From positions 310,001 through 374,000 of the forward strand of contig JANFAH010000007.1 in NCBI GenBank assembly GCA_024663395.1: 64,000 nucleotides of DNA. The letters run 5' to 3'. A model generated the notes under the pieces. That model saw only the letters and a program-made list of their open reading frames with translations. It had not been told where the DNA came from and did no database searches. The first letter of the stretch is position 1; every line of letters starts with the position of its first letter. Source of the DNA: Pisolithus tinctorius. Taxonomy: Eukaryota > Basidiomycota > Agaricomycetes > Boletales > Pisolithaceae. A program made the position numbers and the translations under genes. Of this stretch, positions 22,978 to 33,781 are shown piece by piece.

Positions 22978-22991
22978 CAGGGCTCATAACC
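22978..22991 (-). promoter_or_regulatory. Primer binding site of the copia element (half-tRNA initiator-Met type)
   Basis: Immediately inside the 5' LTR the minus strand reads GGTTATGAGCCCTG. Its complement, CAGGGCTCATAACC, looks like the anticodon stem-loop of initiator tRNA-Met. Drosophila copia and several fungal copia elements prime with an internal half-tRNA-iMet fragment instead of the tRNA 3' end, and this site fits that mode. Confidence 0.7.
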
Positions 22992-23277
22992 TTTTGGAGG
23001 ATGATGAGCTGCAGGACTGTCAAGTCTATAGAGAGGAATATACTCAGACTTCAAGTTGGTTGAAGCTAGACAATTAACTACCTATAGAGAGGAATATACT
23101 GTAGGTAGGTAAGTAAGTGTTCCAATATAATGAATGGAAGGAGTCCCACCTCAGACTTCAAGTTGGTTGAAGCTGAGGTGCAGTAAGGAAAAAATAAACT
23201 GCTAAGTGTCCGCTTTTGGATTACATAATGCTGTACTTGGTGAACCACAACTAAGGTAAAAGTGATAAACTCCAACA
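22992..23277 (-). repeat. 5' LTR of the copia element
   Basis: 286 bp, starting TGTTGGAG on the minus strand and ending CCTCCAAAA next to the primer binding site. Outside it lies AGTAG (23278-23282), the target duplication. Confidence 0.92.
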
Positions 23278-23750
23278 AGTAGACCTATCAATGTTTTGCC
23301 CAACTCTACAAAAGTGCTCAGGAGGGAGCTCAATATCAAATGGGTCAATGAACTTACATGCCAGAGGACATCAAGCAAAGCTCAGGAAACATGGTTTTGA
23401 CCATGGAGAACAATGCACTGGTGTACAATGCAGCATAGTTATGTGATGTGAAGTTATCACTGAAGCCCATGAGATATGACATTACCTGCAGACTGGACAA
23501 CTCCATCTCATGATTGATCACATTGATGCAGTGGTACAGTAGCAAGTGGTTCTGCTCCCACACATCATCATATTGAGGATTTTCATGGTGATATGGGAGT
23601 GTCGAAGCCATCAACACAGACAAGTTGTGTGCTAAGACACAAAAGTCAACACAAATGAGGTCTCTGGGCAACCTATAATGCAGTGATGTCCCTACACATG
23701 TGAAGTGCATATAGCCAAAGCAGCACTCATGACACCACCAGTGACATCAA

Positions 23751-24700
23751 GGGGAGATGTGAGGAAGTAACATGTAACTAAAAGAAAGGCCCAGAAGGGT
23801 TTAGAACCATGTTCCAAGATTAGATGAGATACAGTAACTATGATAAAATAATACAAGATGTGGACAGAAAAAAGAAAAAAGAAAAATCCATTACACAGTT
23901 GGTGCAGATGAGAAGGACTATGGTAAGAAGAAAGGTGCTGACAGCATCAAGAAGCTGACATTCATTGCCCAAGTCAAATCATGGAGAATCATGGGTACAA
24001 TGTCAACAATTTGCATGTGCTCAGCTCTCTTCATTGACATCATCATGCAGGATCAGGACTAGTGCAAATAGTGATTCACAGCAACCAGCTGTGACAAGAC
24101 TGTGGACCTTTGCCAACACTGCAACCTCTGCAGCTACATTAATGACATAAGAACAATGTCAATACCACACCCATTCACATTCACAATGCCCTACATGTCA
24201 GTGAATGGACCAAACTCAGTGCTGGTCTGCTAGTATTGAGAGGAAATGGCACAGGAACTGAAAGAGCTGTATATGATGAGGTGGTGAAAGGATATAAGGA
24301 CATCACCTGGATAAGGCTCATAACTAAGGGAATGACACAGGACTCAAGGGACATTTGACAGTATGCAACAACTGTCTGGGAAAAAATCATTGTAGGCAGT
24401 GAGCACTGTGAGTTATATATGCCAAAGAGTGGGCAGAGGGGTGGAAAAGAATAGTGGCTGGGGCCATGGTGACCAGTTCAGGGGTCTTCCTGGTGAATTA
24501 TGATGTAAGTGCTTGGATGCAATTCGTACTTCTCACCAGGTAGCACATCATGAAGTATGATTGAAAGTGGGGTGTGATAACATGTACTATGTGATATCAG
24601 AGGACATGGGTGCAATGAGAAGGGTAATATGATCATTGTACAAACATGGGGTATGAACTAATTTGTGGCAGTATGACAGCAGATATACCCAACATCAAAA
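23751..24700 (+). other. Unresolved relic DNA between Helitron and NLR gene
   Basis: I see no intact gene. On the plus strand, about 24167-24430 reads PIHIHNALHVSEWTKLSAG, LLVLRGNGTGTERAVYDE and VVKGYKDITWIRLITKGM, and ends near HCELYMPKSGQ. One TGA interrupts it (expected Trp or Arg). This is too long a protein-like run for chance but I do not recognise the family. The rest is low-CpG DNA with an A-rich patch at about 23870. Confidence 0.35.
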
Positions 24701-24714
24701 TACAATTTGAGCCA

Positions 24715-27700
24715 TCATTCACTGGTGAAATGGAAACATTTGCACCATTCTTTTCCATGGACCATCTGACTCAAGTCCAACTCTATGCAACCTCTGGGAA
24801 TGACTACTGTGGTCCACATTGAGCAAAATGGTCTCCTAAGTTTTGGGGGGATCCAAAGTAGTAGTTGTCCCTTTGGGCCTTTGATCCAGCCATCATCATG
24901 CAGCTTGACTGCTGCACCCAGCATAGCCTTCTGTTGTGTGAACCCATCAACAAGTGGATCACTATTAAGCAGAGCATGTGAGGGGTCAAATGAAAAGCAA
25001 ATGGGATATCCCTTGACAGCTGCATTTCTTGTTAAGTGAAATAAGAATAGATAGAAGGTGGAGGTACATACCATCTGCAGGAAGGAATGGATGAAATATA
25101 CTGGAGGGGTGGGATGCAACCATTGTCAATATCTCATTCTCCCAGACCCTCACAGTGTTGTCCATTGAGCCTGAGGCAATCCTCTTCCCATCAGGGGAGA
25201 ATGCAACTGAATAGACTCCATCTGTATGGCCCTCAAGAGGGCTGCCAATCTGCACACCTCCCTCAACATCCCAGACCCTCACAGTCTTGTCCCCTGAGCC
25301 TGAGACAATCCTCTTCCCATCAGGGGAGAATGCAACTGAATAGAGTCTTGCTGTATGGCCCTCAAGAGGGCTGCCAATCTGCACACCTCTCTCAACATCC
25401 CAGACCCTCACAGTCTTGTCCCAAGAGCCTGAGACAATCCTCTTCCCATCAGGGGAGAATGCAACTGAATAGAGTCTTGCTGTATGGCCCTCAAGAGGGC
25501 TGCCAATCTGCACACCTCCCTCAACATCCCAGACCCTCACAGTGTTGTCTCCTGAGCCTGAGACAATCCTCTTCCCATCAGGGGAGAATGCAACTGATAA
25601 GACAGCAACTGCATGGCCCTCAAGAGGGCTGCCAATCTGCACACCTCCCTCAACATCCCAGACCCTCACAGTGTTGTCCCCTGACCCTGAGACAATCCTC
25701 TTCCCATCAGAGGAGAATGCAACTGAAATGACTCCAGGTGTATGGCCCTCAAGAGGGCTGCCAATCTGTACACCTCTCTCAACATCCCAGACCCTCACAG
25801 TGTCATCCCCTGAGCCTGAGACAATCCTCTTCCCATCAGGGGAGAATGCAACTGAATAGACTCCTTCTGTATGGCCCTCAAGAGGGCTGCCAATCTGCAC
25901 ACCTCCCTCAACTTCCCAGACCCTCACAGTCTTGTCCCTTGAGCCTGAGGCAATCCTCTTCCCATCAGGGGAGAATGCAACTGAACAGACTCCTTCTGTA
26001 TGGCCCTCAAGAGGGCTGCCAATCTGCACACCTCCCTCAACATCCCAGACCCTCACAGTGTTATCCCCTGACCCTGAGGCAATCCTCTTCCCATCAGGGG
26101 AGAATGCAACTGAATAGAGTCCTGCTGTATGGCCCTCAAGAGGACTGCCAATCTGCACACCTCTCTCAACATCCCAGACCCTCACAGTCTTGTCCATTGA
26201 GCCTGAGACAATCCTCTTTCCATCAGGGGAGAATGCAACTGAATTGACATAAGAAGTATGGCCCTCAAGAGGGCTGCCAATCTGCACACCTCCCTCAACA
26301 TCCCAGACCCTCACAGTGTTGTCTCCTGAGCCTGAGACAATCCTCTTCCCATCAGGGGAGAATGCAACTGAGTAGACTTCATCTGTATGGCCCTCAAGAG
26401 GGCTGCCAATCTGCACACCTCCCTCAACATCCCAGACCCTCACAGTGTTGTCCATTGATCCTGAGACAATCCTCTTCCCATCAGGGGAGAATGCAACTGA
26501 ATTGACATAAATATGGCCCTCAAGAGTGCTGCCAATCTGCACACCTCCCTCAACATCCCAGACCCTCACAGTCTTCTCCCTTGAGCCTGAGACAATCCTC
26601 TTCCCATCAGGAGAGAATGCAACTGAAATGACTCCATCTGTATGGCCCTCAAGAGGGCTGCCAATCTGCACACCTCTCTCAACATCCCAGACCCTCACAG
26701 TGCTGTCCCTTGAGCCTGAGACAATCCTCTTCCCATCAGGGGAGAATGCAACTGAATTGACATAAGAAGTATGGCCCTCAAGAGGGCTACCAATCTGCAG
26801 ACCTCCCTCAACATCCCAGAACCTCACAGTGTTGTCCCAAGAGCCTGAGACAATCCTCTTCCCATCAGGGGAGAATGCAACTGAACTGACTCCAGATGTA
26901 TGGCCTTGCAGTAGCAACTGTTCAACTGGCCACCCTTTCAAACCTCCTACAGCAACTCTAGCCAGCTTTTGGAATTTTGGCAGGAGCATCATGGATAACA
27001 ATGCATTAGAAGGAATAAATGGCAATGCAGAAGCATACAGGTGTGGAGTGCTGTGCACTATCACACTGCCAAAATTCTGAATCAACTTGATTCCATCTTC
27101 TACCAATGCCAATACACCATTGAAGCCATCTTGTCCCTTCACTGTTGTGTCAGATGTCATCAAATACTGTACATAATGTACTGACCTGTAGCCATGTTGC
27201 AACAGCACCTAGAGCATCCACAGCCTTGCCAGCCATCCCCAGGAGGCTAATTATCTCTAGCCAGAACATAATTTTTTCACTTCCAACAATAGCCCTCACC
27301 AACCCTGCAAGTTCCAAGTCAAATGCTGTCTTCTGCAGATGCCGGGTCCAGAATCGACTGGAGTAGGAGAGGTGTTGTGGAATTTTCTCCCTAATTCTCT
27401 TCGACAGATCAGGAACTTCAGCATTGGCAAGGTAAGAGCTTTCCAATTCACAGATGTTGAATTGAAGGTTATCACGGAGAATCTGCAATGTGGCAAAGGC
27501 CAGGTCTTTTCCATCAGAGGTGTCAATGCAGTAGACATCACTCCGTGAACGATCCATCAGGAAGTCATAGAACGATGCATGAAGGGGCCGCACAGCAGAA
27601 TCACGGTCCACAATACCACCCAACACCGGAGACATGAACTCGAGGATGAGAATAATGTCATAGTGATCCTGCTTGTTTGGGAATTTTTTACGCATCGAAT

Positions 27701-29726
27701 TCAAGGCCGCCATAGGAAGAGGTTCAAGCGTCATCACGACTTGCCGCATCACGGAGCGATATCGTTCCAGGCCTTTCCCAGATTGGGGTATGCCCCCCTT
27801 CAGGATCGCAAAGTAAGTTGTGTCCAGGAGCGTTCTTCCTTCTTCCGATTCGAGCGCCATCAGATCGTCATAGCGTTCTCTCCAAGTTTCTCCAGCTCTA
27901 CCTGGCCTGATGAACTCACAAGCCAGACGAGCCCACTCGAACAGACCACTGGATTTCTTGACGACATTCTGAATTTCTGTTGCTTCAATGGTGGCAAGAC
28001 CGTCCAGTTCCTTCGAAACATATAGCCGGATATCATGTTCCACCAACTCCCGACGAACGTCGTCCAATGAGATTGCCTTCACATGCGGAGTGTCCCTCAT
28101 AACACGCGCGATGTCCGGCAATGGTCTGGACGTCAAAAGGATCCGGAAATTGGCTGGCAGATGTGCAGCTGCTGACGATTTCAGAAGGCTCAGGATATCC
28201 TTCCTCGATTTCTCCGGCCCACTTTCATCCAACGCATCGATTACCACGACCACATTCCCAACTATCTCTCCATTAATCTTTGATAGCGGCTCCAAGATGA
28301 ATCGTTTCCACTGCTGCACCACATCGCACGTGGTCTTGAGAGCGAGGTTATTTGACACCACGTTCGACAATGCTCGTCGAAATGCCGGATCACGATCCGC
28401 CAGATCACGCGCGATAGTAGTCAGAATCTTTTCCTCCCGCCGTTCGGCCTGCCTGTCGCGAGCGAAGCAGAAACAGGTCCCGGGAGCTCCCACATCCTCG
28501 ATCCATGATGCGATTGTATGGGCAATGGCAGACTTTCCTCTTCCGGCCTGCCCGTGGAGCCACAAGATACGAGGGGCGTTGACGTCGCATGTGGTAATCC
28601 AGTCGGTGATATCCTTCAAAATTTCTGTCCTGGTACCGTCGAGGCATTTCTTGGTCGTATTCAGGCCCGCGCCCGCGGCGTAAGCCATGCCTTCGAGGTT
28701 CAGGTCTTCAAGAACGTGGTACATGTTGATCTGGATGCCCCGTATCGCGCGATCCCGATATTGTTGCATCAAGTCACCCAGATTCTTTACATGGCCACGG
28801 GCGACGGTCTGCGGGTCGGAAACAAGGCTGTTCCCGATTCTTATCACTGACGATGTATCACATCAGCACACTGAAGCGGATCAGAGGACCATGACCATAG
28901 GACCTACAGATGTTCTTCTTTTCGCAATATTTTACGACAAACAGCGCCGCAGCGCTCATCTCCTGTGAAATCTTCCGTAACGTCTCTTTCATGCTATCCA
29001 TATTCTCAATGGTATCCTTTTCCATAAGAAATTCGTAGAGATCCTTTACTGTATTGAGGAGGCCGAACACCTCGTTGTCCATGTTTGCTTGGTTAATGAG
29101 CAACTAATGAGGACTACATAAGCGAGGGATCCATGAGAGGGATGGGAAAAGTACTTGAGAAGCAGCGGTGAGAACCCCTAGCGCAAACTGGACATAAGGA
29201 TGGACCTGTGGGCTTACATCAGAGCATCCATGCGGCAGAAGCTTAAAGCGCCTACATTCGATAGAGTGGTAACAAAGGAGTTGAACAATTTAAGAGGCTG
29301 GAGAATCGCCTCGATACTTTGGATTGTCGTCACCGCAGTATCGGCCTGCCCGACAAGACCGGCAGCTGTTTGCAATACCCGGGGGACGGGCTTCATCTCA
29401 ACCATTGCCTGTTGTGCAACGTTGACTTGGCTGCCAATGGTGGTGTCGGCTGTCTCTGCAGTGGGAGTCTCTGATGGAGTCTGGCTCGACCGATGGAAGA
29501 GGTGTCCCATCCTGGAGAACAGCTTTCGAGATGTATTCGCCGATGGTCTGGCGGCTGAGGAGACGTCGGCAGAGGGGTGAGACGCCCCTTCTGACTGTTT
29601 GGGGAGAGATCAATAAATACCATCGCGTGCAAGGTATAAAATGCGTACCGAGGGAGGGTTAGGTGCGGACGAACTGGATCTTTCGGAGCTAAACAAACGA
29701 TGTTTCTTCAACTGCTTGCGGGCCAT
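24715..29726 (-). CDS. NACHT-WD40 NLR (STAND) protein, intact, about 1564 aa
   Basis: Seven exons (29726-29649, 29594-29256, 29205-29155, 29103-28908, 28846-27186, 27136-25072, 25019-24715) total 4695 nt, which is 1564 aa plus stop. All introns are 49-61 bp. The N-terminal about 220 aa resembles the Goodbye-like region of fungal NLRs (VHPYVQFALGVLTAASQ, EVFGLLNTVKDLYEFL). The NACHT domain follows, with Walker A WLHGQAGRGKSAIAHTIA (about residue 320) and Walker B VVVVIDALDESG. Then come a linker (STPHLYASALPFIPSNAL), 14 WD40 repeats and a C-terminal cap (GQLLLWIPPKLRR, LDLSQMVHGKEW). Fungal NLRs of this type act in non-self recognition or cell death; the partner is unknown. Repeats of very high internal identity are typical of HNWD-type proteins. 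The WD40 exon contains no CpG at all. Confidence 0.9.
25120..26905 (-). repeat. 14 near-identical WD40 repeats (129-bp unit)
   Basis: Units follow GHTxxVxSVAFSPDGKRIVSGS then DNTVRVWDVEGGVQIGSPLE, with a 43-codon period. One unit (GHIYVNS) is a codon shorter. Variation concentrates in the two residues after GHT and the one after V or L (SG/S, SY/N, DG/I, DE/Y, AG/Y, EG/C, PG/I, AV/L, AR/Y), with a few changes at S(W/R/M/G)D. The remaining positions are almost invariant. Confidence 0.95.
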
Positions 29727-30240
29727 CGAGAAAGCCGTATTTTGTGCAAGGTTTGTAGTTTGGATTCGAGGTTGAGGGATGTAAATCAGACAGTTTCAGA
29801 CTCAGGTGTTGAAAGCGCCGACATGCTGTGGACACGTTGCAGGTGCCTGGCACTGCTGGAGGCCTCAGGGAGCACGGGCCAGATACATACGCAGTTGCGC
29901 TATCTTCTATATCTAATGATTACGATGACTCCCTCATGCTCGCGTTGAAGAGAACACCGATGCCATGTCTACGGCCGCTTTCGCTATGCAGTGGGAGCGG
30001 TAGTCCCTCGATGATAACTCGTGGACGACGGCCCCAGCCGTTGATCAAGTTCAGTTCAGCAGTAAAGATTCAACTAGCTCCGAGTCAGGGTTGGCTGGTG
30101 CATTTCACAATACACGAATTCCGCATTTCAACGAGTTTACCCACTGCTTCGGTTTCGCACTGATTAGTAGAATGACTGCGGGCTGACACCACTCCTCGAT
30201 GACGAGGACTAAGTTGTTTCGCTATCACTACAGCAACGCC
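29727..30240. other. Intergenic region upstream of the NLR gene
   Basis: No gene is recognised. It holds the presumed promoter of the NLR gene (minus strand). CpG content is normal here, unlike the WD40 end of the gene. Confidence 0.5.
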
Positions 30241-30329
30241 AGCGGTAAGGACGCTCGATGTCTGTCCAGCTATTCACAAGGTCACCGCGAGGATCCAATT
30301 CGATAGCTTCGATTTCAGGCTTGTCAGAC

Positions 30330-31031
30330 TTCTTGGCTTGTTGTCTGATTTCGATCTCGTCCATCGACGATGTCAGCGACAAGACCATCGTCGCCTCGTG
30401 CCACCCCCCATCAATCCTACACTTCCACCCACCGTGCCGCTTTCCTCACAGGTCGATAGACACGCAGGAGTGCAGAAAACAGACGGTGGCTCCTTACTCC
30501 TCAAACCAAGCCTCCCTAGGGAACTAGCATTCTACCAGTTCATGCGCGATGGCGTCTAAGGAGTGCTGTCGCTCTGAAACCACCTTGTTGACAACGTACT
30601 GGAAGTAACAGCCGCCCATAGCCTACCCGCCTTCGGATCATCCAATGGAACAACAACCACGATCGTCCTCGAGAATCTCACGTATGGATTCCACAAACCA
30701 TGCATTCTCGATGTCGAATTGGGAACCATACTCTATGATGAGGACGTTCCGCCAGCCAAATGGAGCGTATGATTCGCACCACTGCGCACACGACCGGTCT
30801 CAGCACTACCGTACGTCTTACGGGCTTCCAGGTATACCGCCTTGTTGATGTTCAGGAACTGAGTGATCACTCAGGCCCCGTACTTGCTCCCAGGAGATAT
30901 GGTAAAACAATCAAGCCAGAACATCTCCCAGATAGGAGGTCTGTTCAGACTCTCCTTAGCATACAGACGACTCACTCCTGGACAGGGACCTAACCTGGAC
31001 GTGCCGCTTGGTATAGAGACGCTTATCTGAC
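30330..31031 (+). pseudogene. Inositol polyphosphate kinase (IPMK/Arg82-like) relic
   Basis: Fragments in shifting frames follow the order of the inositol polyphosphate kinase family: LSSQVDRHAGVQKTDGG then LLLKPSLPRELAFYQ (N-lobe), a frame change after FMRDG-V-stop, VLENLTYGFHKPCILDVELG then TILYDEDVPPAKW (the family's PxxxDxKxG region; Glu stands where Lys is usual), TVRLTGFQVYRLVDVQE, SGPVLAPRRYGKTIKPEHLP, and LTPGQGPNLDVPLGIETLI-stop. Live enzymes phosphorylate inositol phosphates in the nucleus and cytosol. At least three frame breaks, shortening before the last motif (the catalytic DFAH is missing) and the K-to-E change show this copy is dead. Confidence 0.75.
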
Positions 31032-31563
31032 TCGTTCGCTAGCGGCGGGGCGTGGTTCAGGCGTTGGTCGAAGGCGGCTTCCATGCTGACAACACTGGCC
31101 GTCACACATAGATGCGATACGCCATGTCATACGTGTCCAGCGGATTTACACTTGGCCTGTGCCTCATAAGTGTTCTCCTGGCCTCCACAAAGATTTGATC
31201 TCCCTTCCTCTTCTCTTCTATCCTATTCCGTAATGCCTCAGGACAAAACTACTAGCGGAAAGACAGAGTGAAACGGAAGGGGTTGTTATTTACCGAGGAC
31301 GATCCCCTTTTTCGATGACTCCACGCCGAGGGACCCTCTCCGAAGAAGCAGTGCTAGCCATTGCGTCGACGAAGATACCACTTAAACCAGCGTACAGCAA
31401 TGGATGGAGGTATTCAAACTAATACACCGAAGTGTTTGTAGTAGGCGAAACCCAAAAATAAATATAGGGCCAAGTCTGTCCAACTTAATAGTGCCGGCAC
31501 GAGATAACAGCCTGATCGATGGACGGCAAATCCGTATATTCCCTGGAATCCCAGGTCGATCAT
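31032..31563. other. Spacer between the IPK relic and intersectin copy 2
   Basis: About 530 bp with no gene recognised. Confidence 0.4.
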
Positions 31564-33728
31564 TCACCAGTGGTCACCCAAATATTCCCATTGCCGACAT
31601 CCGCGCTCCCGCGAGGAGTCCCCGAGCCTGCAACATGACCCATCCCCACACCAACAATGGCAGGTCCGAACCCCACCTCCGCGCCCCGCGAATCACTGAC
31701 AACCACCCTGATCCCCTCCCCCGCCTGCGCGACCGACTGTGCGATTGCTTCTGTCCATGTACGTGCTTCTCGGACGTTGGGAGCACGTAGTACGAAGGTC
31801 TCCCCGCCCCGAGGGTAGGCACGATGGATGCGTATGTAGGCATCGTCGGAACGTGCGCGGTTTCATGCAGTGTAGATTTCGAGTTCGTGAACAGGGAGGG
31901 GCTAGGAGTGATGATAGGTTAATACAACGAATGGATGTTTACGAAGTGGGGGACTTGCCACGTGGTATAACCCTCCACCGCCGGACTCGTTGAGGAGTAA
32001 GAGGATATCGTTACAAAGTATTACGCCCGCTTTTTGCTTTTGTCAGTACACCCTCTTTGAGGAGTTTTCGAGGACCTAGGTGGTGCGTTGGAAGCGTGGG
32101 GTCGGCATTACTGTACAGCGGAGGGGGGAAGAAAAAAAAGGGTGTCAGCGATACCCCATGTTTGCTCCGCGCACCCCAGAGCATTCGCTATCGACTCGCG
32201 CTCCGCGTGCTCCGCGGGAAGGCGTGGTGCCGAAGATAGATCGAGTGATGGCGCAGGTGGGTCAGTGTATTGCAGAATTTGTCAGATGAAAAGAGGATAT
32301 CGAGTCAGACGCTGCACTGCGAATAAGTCATCGTCAATGGATCGTGTTCCTACGAGAAGGTGATTGGACGCACTGGGTACTAGAAGGTAACTGGACAAGT
32401 CGAGACTCCTCGCCAAGGGGTCATCCCGGAGGCACCATCAAGGACTGACCACCAGGAAAAGGCAGACCAGCAAGAATTAAATGACTGAACCTGTAGCTGA
32501 GCAGACAATTCTGGGTTGGTATCCCTAAGCGATTGCAACACTTTCCCAGCATTGGCTTGGTTGACACAGTAGTCCTGTGATCAATTAGTCAACGAGCTTG
32601 CGCAGTCATCTGATAACACAACGAACTAGATATACTCGCATGTGAAGCATATGGGTTTCTAACAAGTTTCCTACATGGTCTACGTAGAGTCGGCATTCAC
32701 GCTGTCGCTCCTCAAGAGCAGATAGGAATGCTTGGAAGACGGGTGAGCTAGGAGTCAATGATATCCAAATGAATGCACTGTGTTCGTAAGAAGGATATCC
32801 AACGGATGCAAATAGAAGAGCTTCCAATGTCAATGTCAACCGATCGGGGAGTTTTACTGGGTAGACTTACCTCCACGATAAGTTGGAGATCTCTCACATA
32901 GTCCACTTCTGTCGAGATAAGTTCGAATATTGTCTCCCGCCGTTTCCTTTCCGTTGCTGGTATTCCTTTGAGTGCTGTCCGGTCGACGAGGCTTGCCCAT
33001 GGCGTCCCAAATGCTGGGCTGTTATCGCATGTCGTCGAGTTATGTGGTTCTCCGGGGACAGATACCGTATTAGATGTCGAGATGTGAATGGGACCAGATA
33101 TAATTGGAATCTTGCGCTCGTGATCGATGTCCGGCGTAGTAGAACGCGTGTGACGCCCAAGGATGCTCAGTAAGTAAGACGTACGACTCTCTCCACCTCG
33201 TTCTTGTTCTCGATCTCGCAGCGAAGGCGACGGAGACACCGCAGGTGAGCGGGGAGGTGATGAAAATGCGAGAGAAGAAGCTGTGTCGAACGAAGAAGCT
33301 GACAAACGGTTAGCGGCTAATGATTGTCCACCATCCAGTTCCTTATACGTTTCGTAACGCTCGAATGCATCGTCGACGCGCGATGTACTGCTCGAGTCTG
33401 AGGTCGTCTTGAGGTGTGTGGGTTGAACGGACGTACTGAGTATTTCGGATATGGGTGAGAGCTTGGCGTTAGTACCTGTGTGACTGGTCGTCTCTATATC
33501 CTCTGAGAATTCCATCATTAGGGCTGGAGGAAGTTCCTTATGCCTCGCACAAGATAGAGGTTCATGTGTAGGAGTTAGAGATTCATGTCGTTTCCGTTGC
33601 AAAAGCAGTCCGCATGTCACGAACGTGGAATTTCGATCGGTACTGAAATTGGTATTTTGGAATTCCGGGAAGAACAGGATAAGGTCGATGGCACGGGGTA
33701 CAAGATACGAAGCAAGGAACATGCGAGT

Positions 33729-33781
<53 letters not shown>

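Larger units (their letters stand above)
15735..23277 (-). mobile_element. Ty1/copia retrotransposon, full length but inactive, with two nested LTR insertions
   Basis: The two LTRs (15735-16020 and 22992-23277, 286 bp each, about six differences by eye) are flanked by the perfect 5-bp duplication AGTAG (15730-15734, 23278-23282). It is read on the minus strand. The primer site (from 22991 downward) directly abuts the 5' LTR, and a purine tract GAAGGGGTG abuts the 3' LTR. Inside, the order gag, protease, integrase, reverse transcriptase, RNase H is that of copia. Without the nested insertions (16801-18617, 21173-21698, with one duplication copy each) it would be about 5.2 kb, the usual size. 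Many in-frame TGA codons replace expected Arg CGA, so it cannot make pol. It is inserted in the Helitron helicase gene. Confidence 0.92.
12740..23750 (-). pseudogene. Helitron Pif1-type helicase gene, decayed and split by copia insertions
   Basis: Minus-strand blocks at about 23750-23278, 15734-15516 and 15224-12740 give, in order: an upstream helitron segment (ELSSLQVMSYLMGFSDNFTSHNYAALYT), a linker (CSQLQDYVFRRPELDDICL), the pre-helicase segment (GPWFPCPNDSNLHDYFL), Walker A (GEGGVGKSKTIQTI, about 14.3 kb), Walker B (HYLIIDEISM), GDFHQFPLV, and the C-terminal helicase motif (PAFAFTDYHAQAQMI, NAYVALSHSCGQENI, LFTQHPCEHL). Family knowledge: this is the helicase half of the Helitron RepHel protein. 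The Rep (HUH) half was not found. Stops and frame changes are frequent, so it is dead. The blocks join across the copia LTR insertions without loss. Confidence 0.85.

Noticed and set aside
25087..26765. Long plus-strand repetitive ORFs (CQSAHLPQHPRPSQ...)
   Set aside because: They are antisense shadows of the WD40 repeats; the minus frame carries the domains and splice sites.
25120..26905. Regular 129-bp repeats as a CRISPR-like array or satellite
   Set aside because: The units are WD40 codons in an open frame of a spliced eukaryotic gene.
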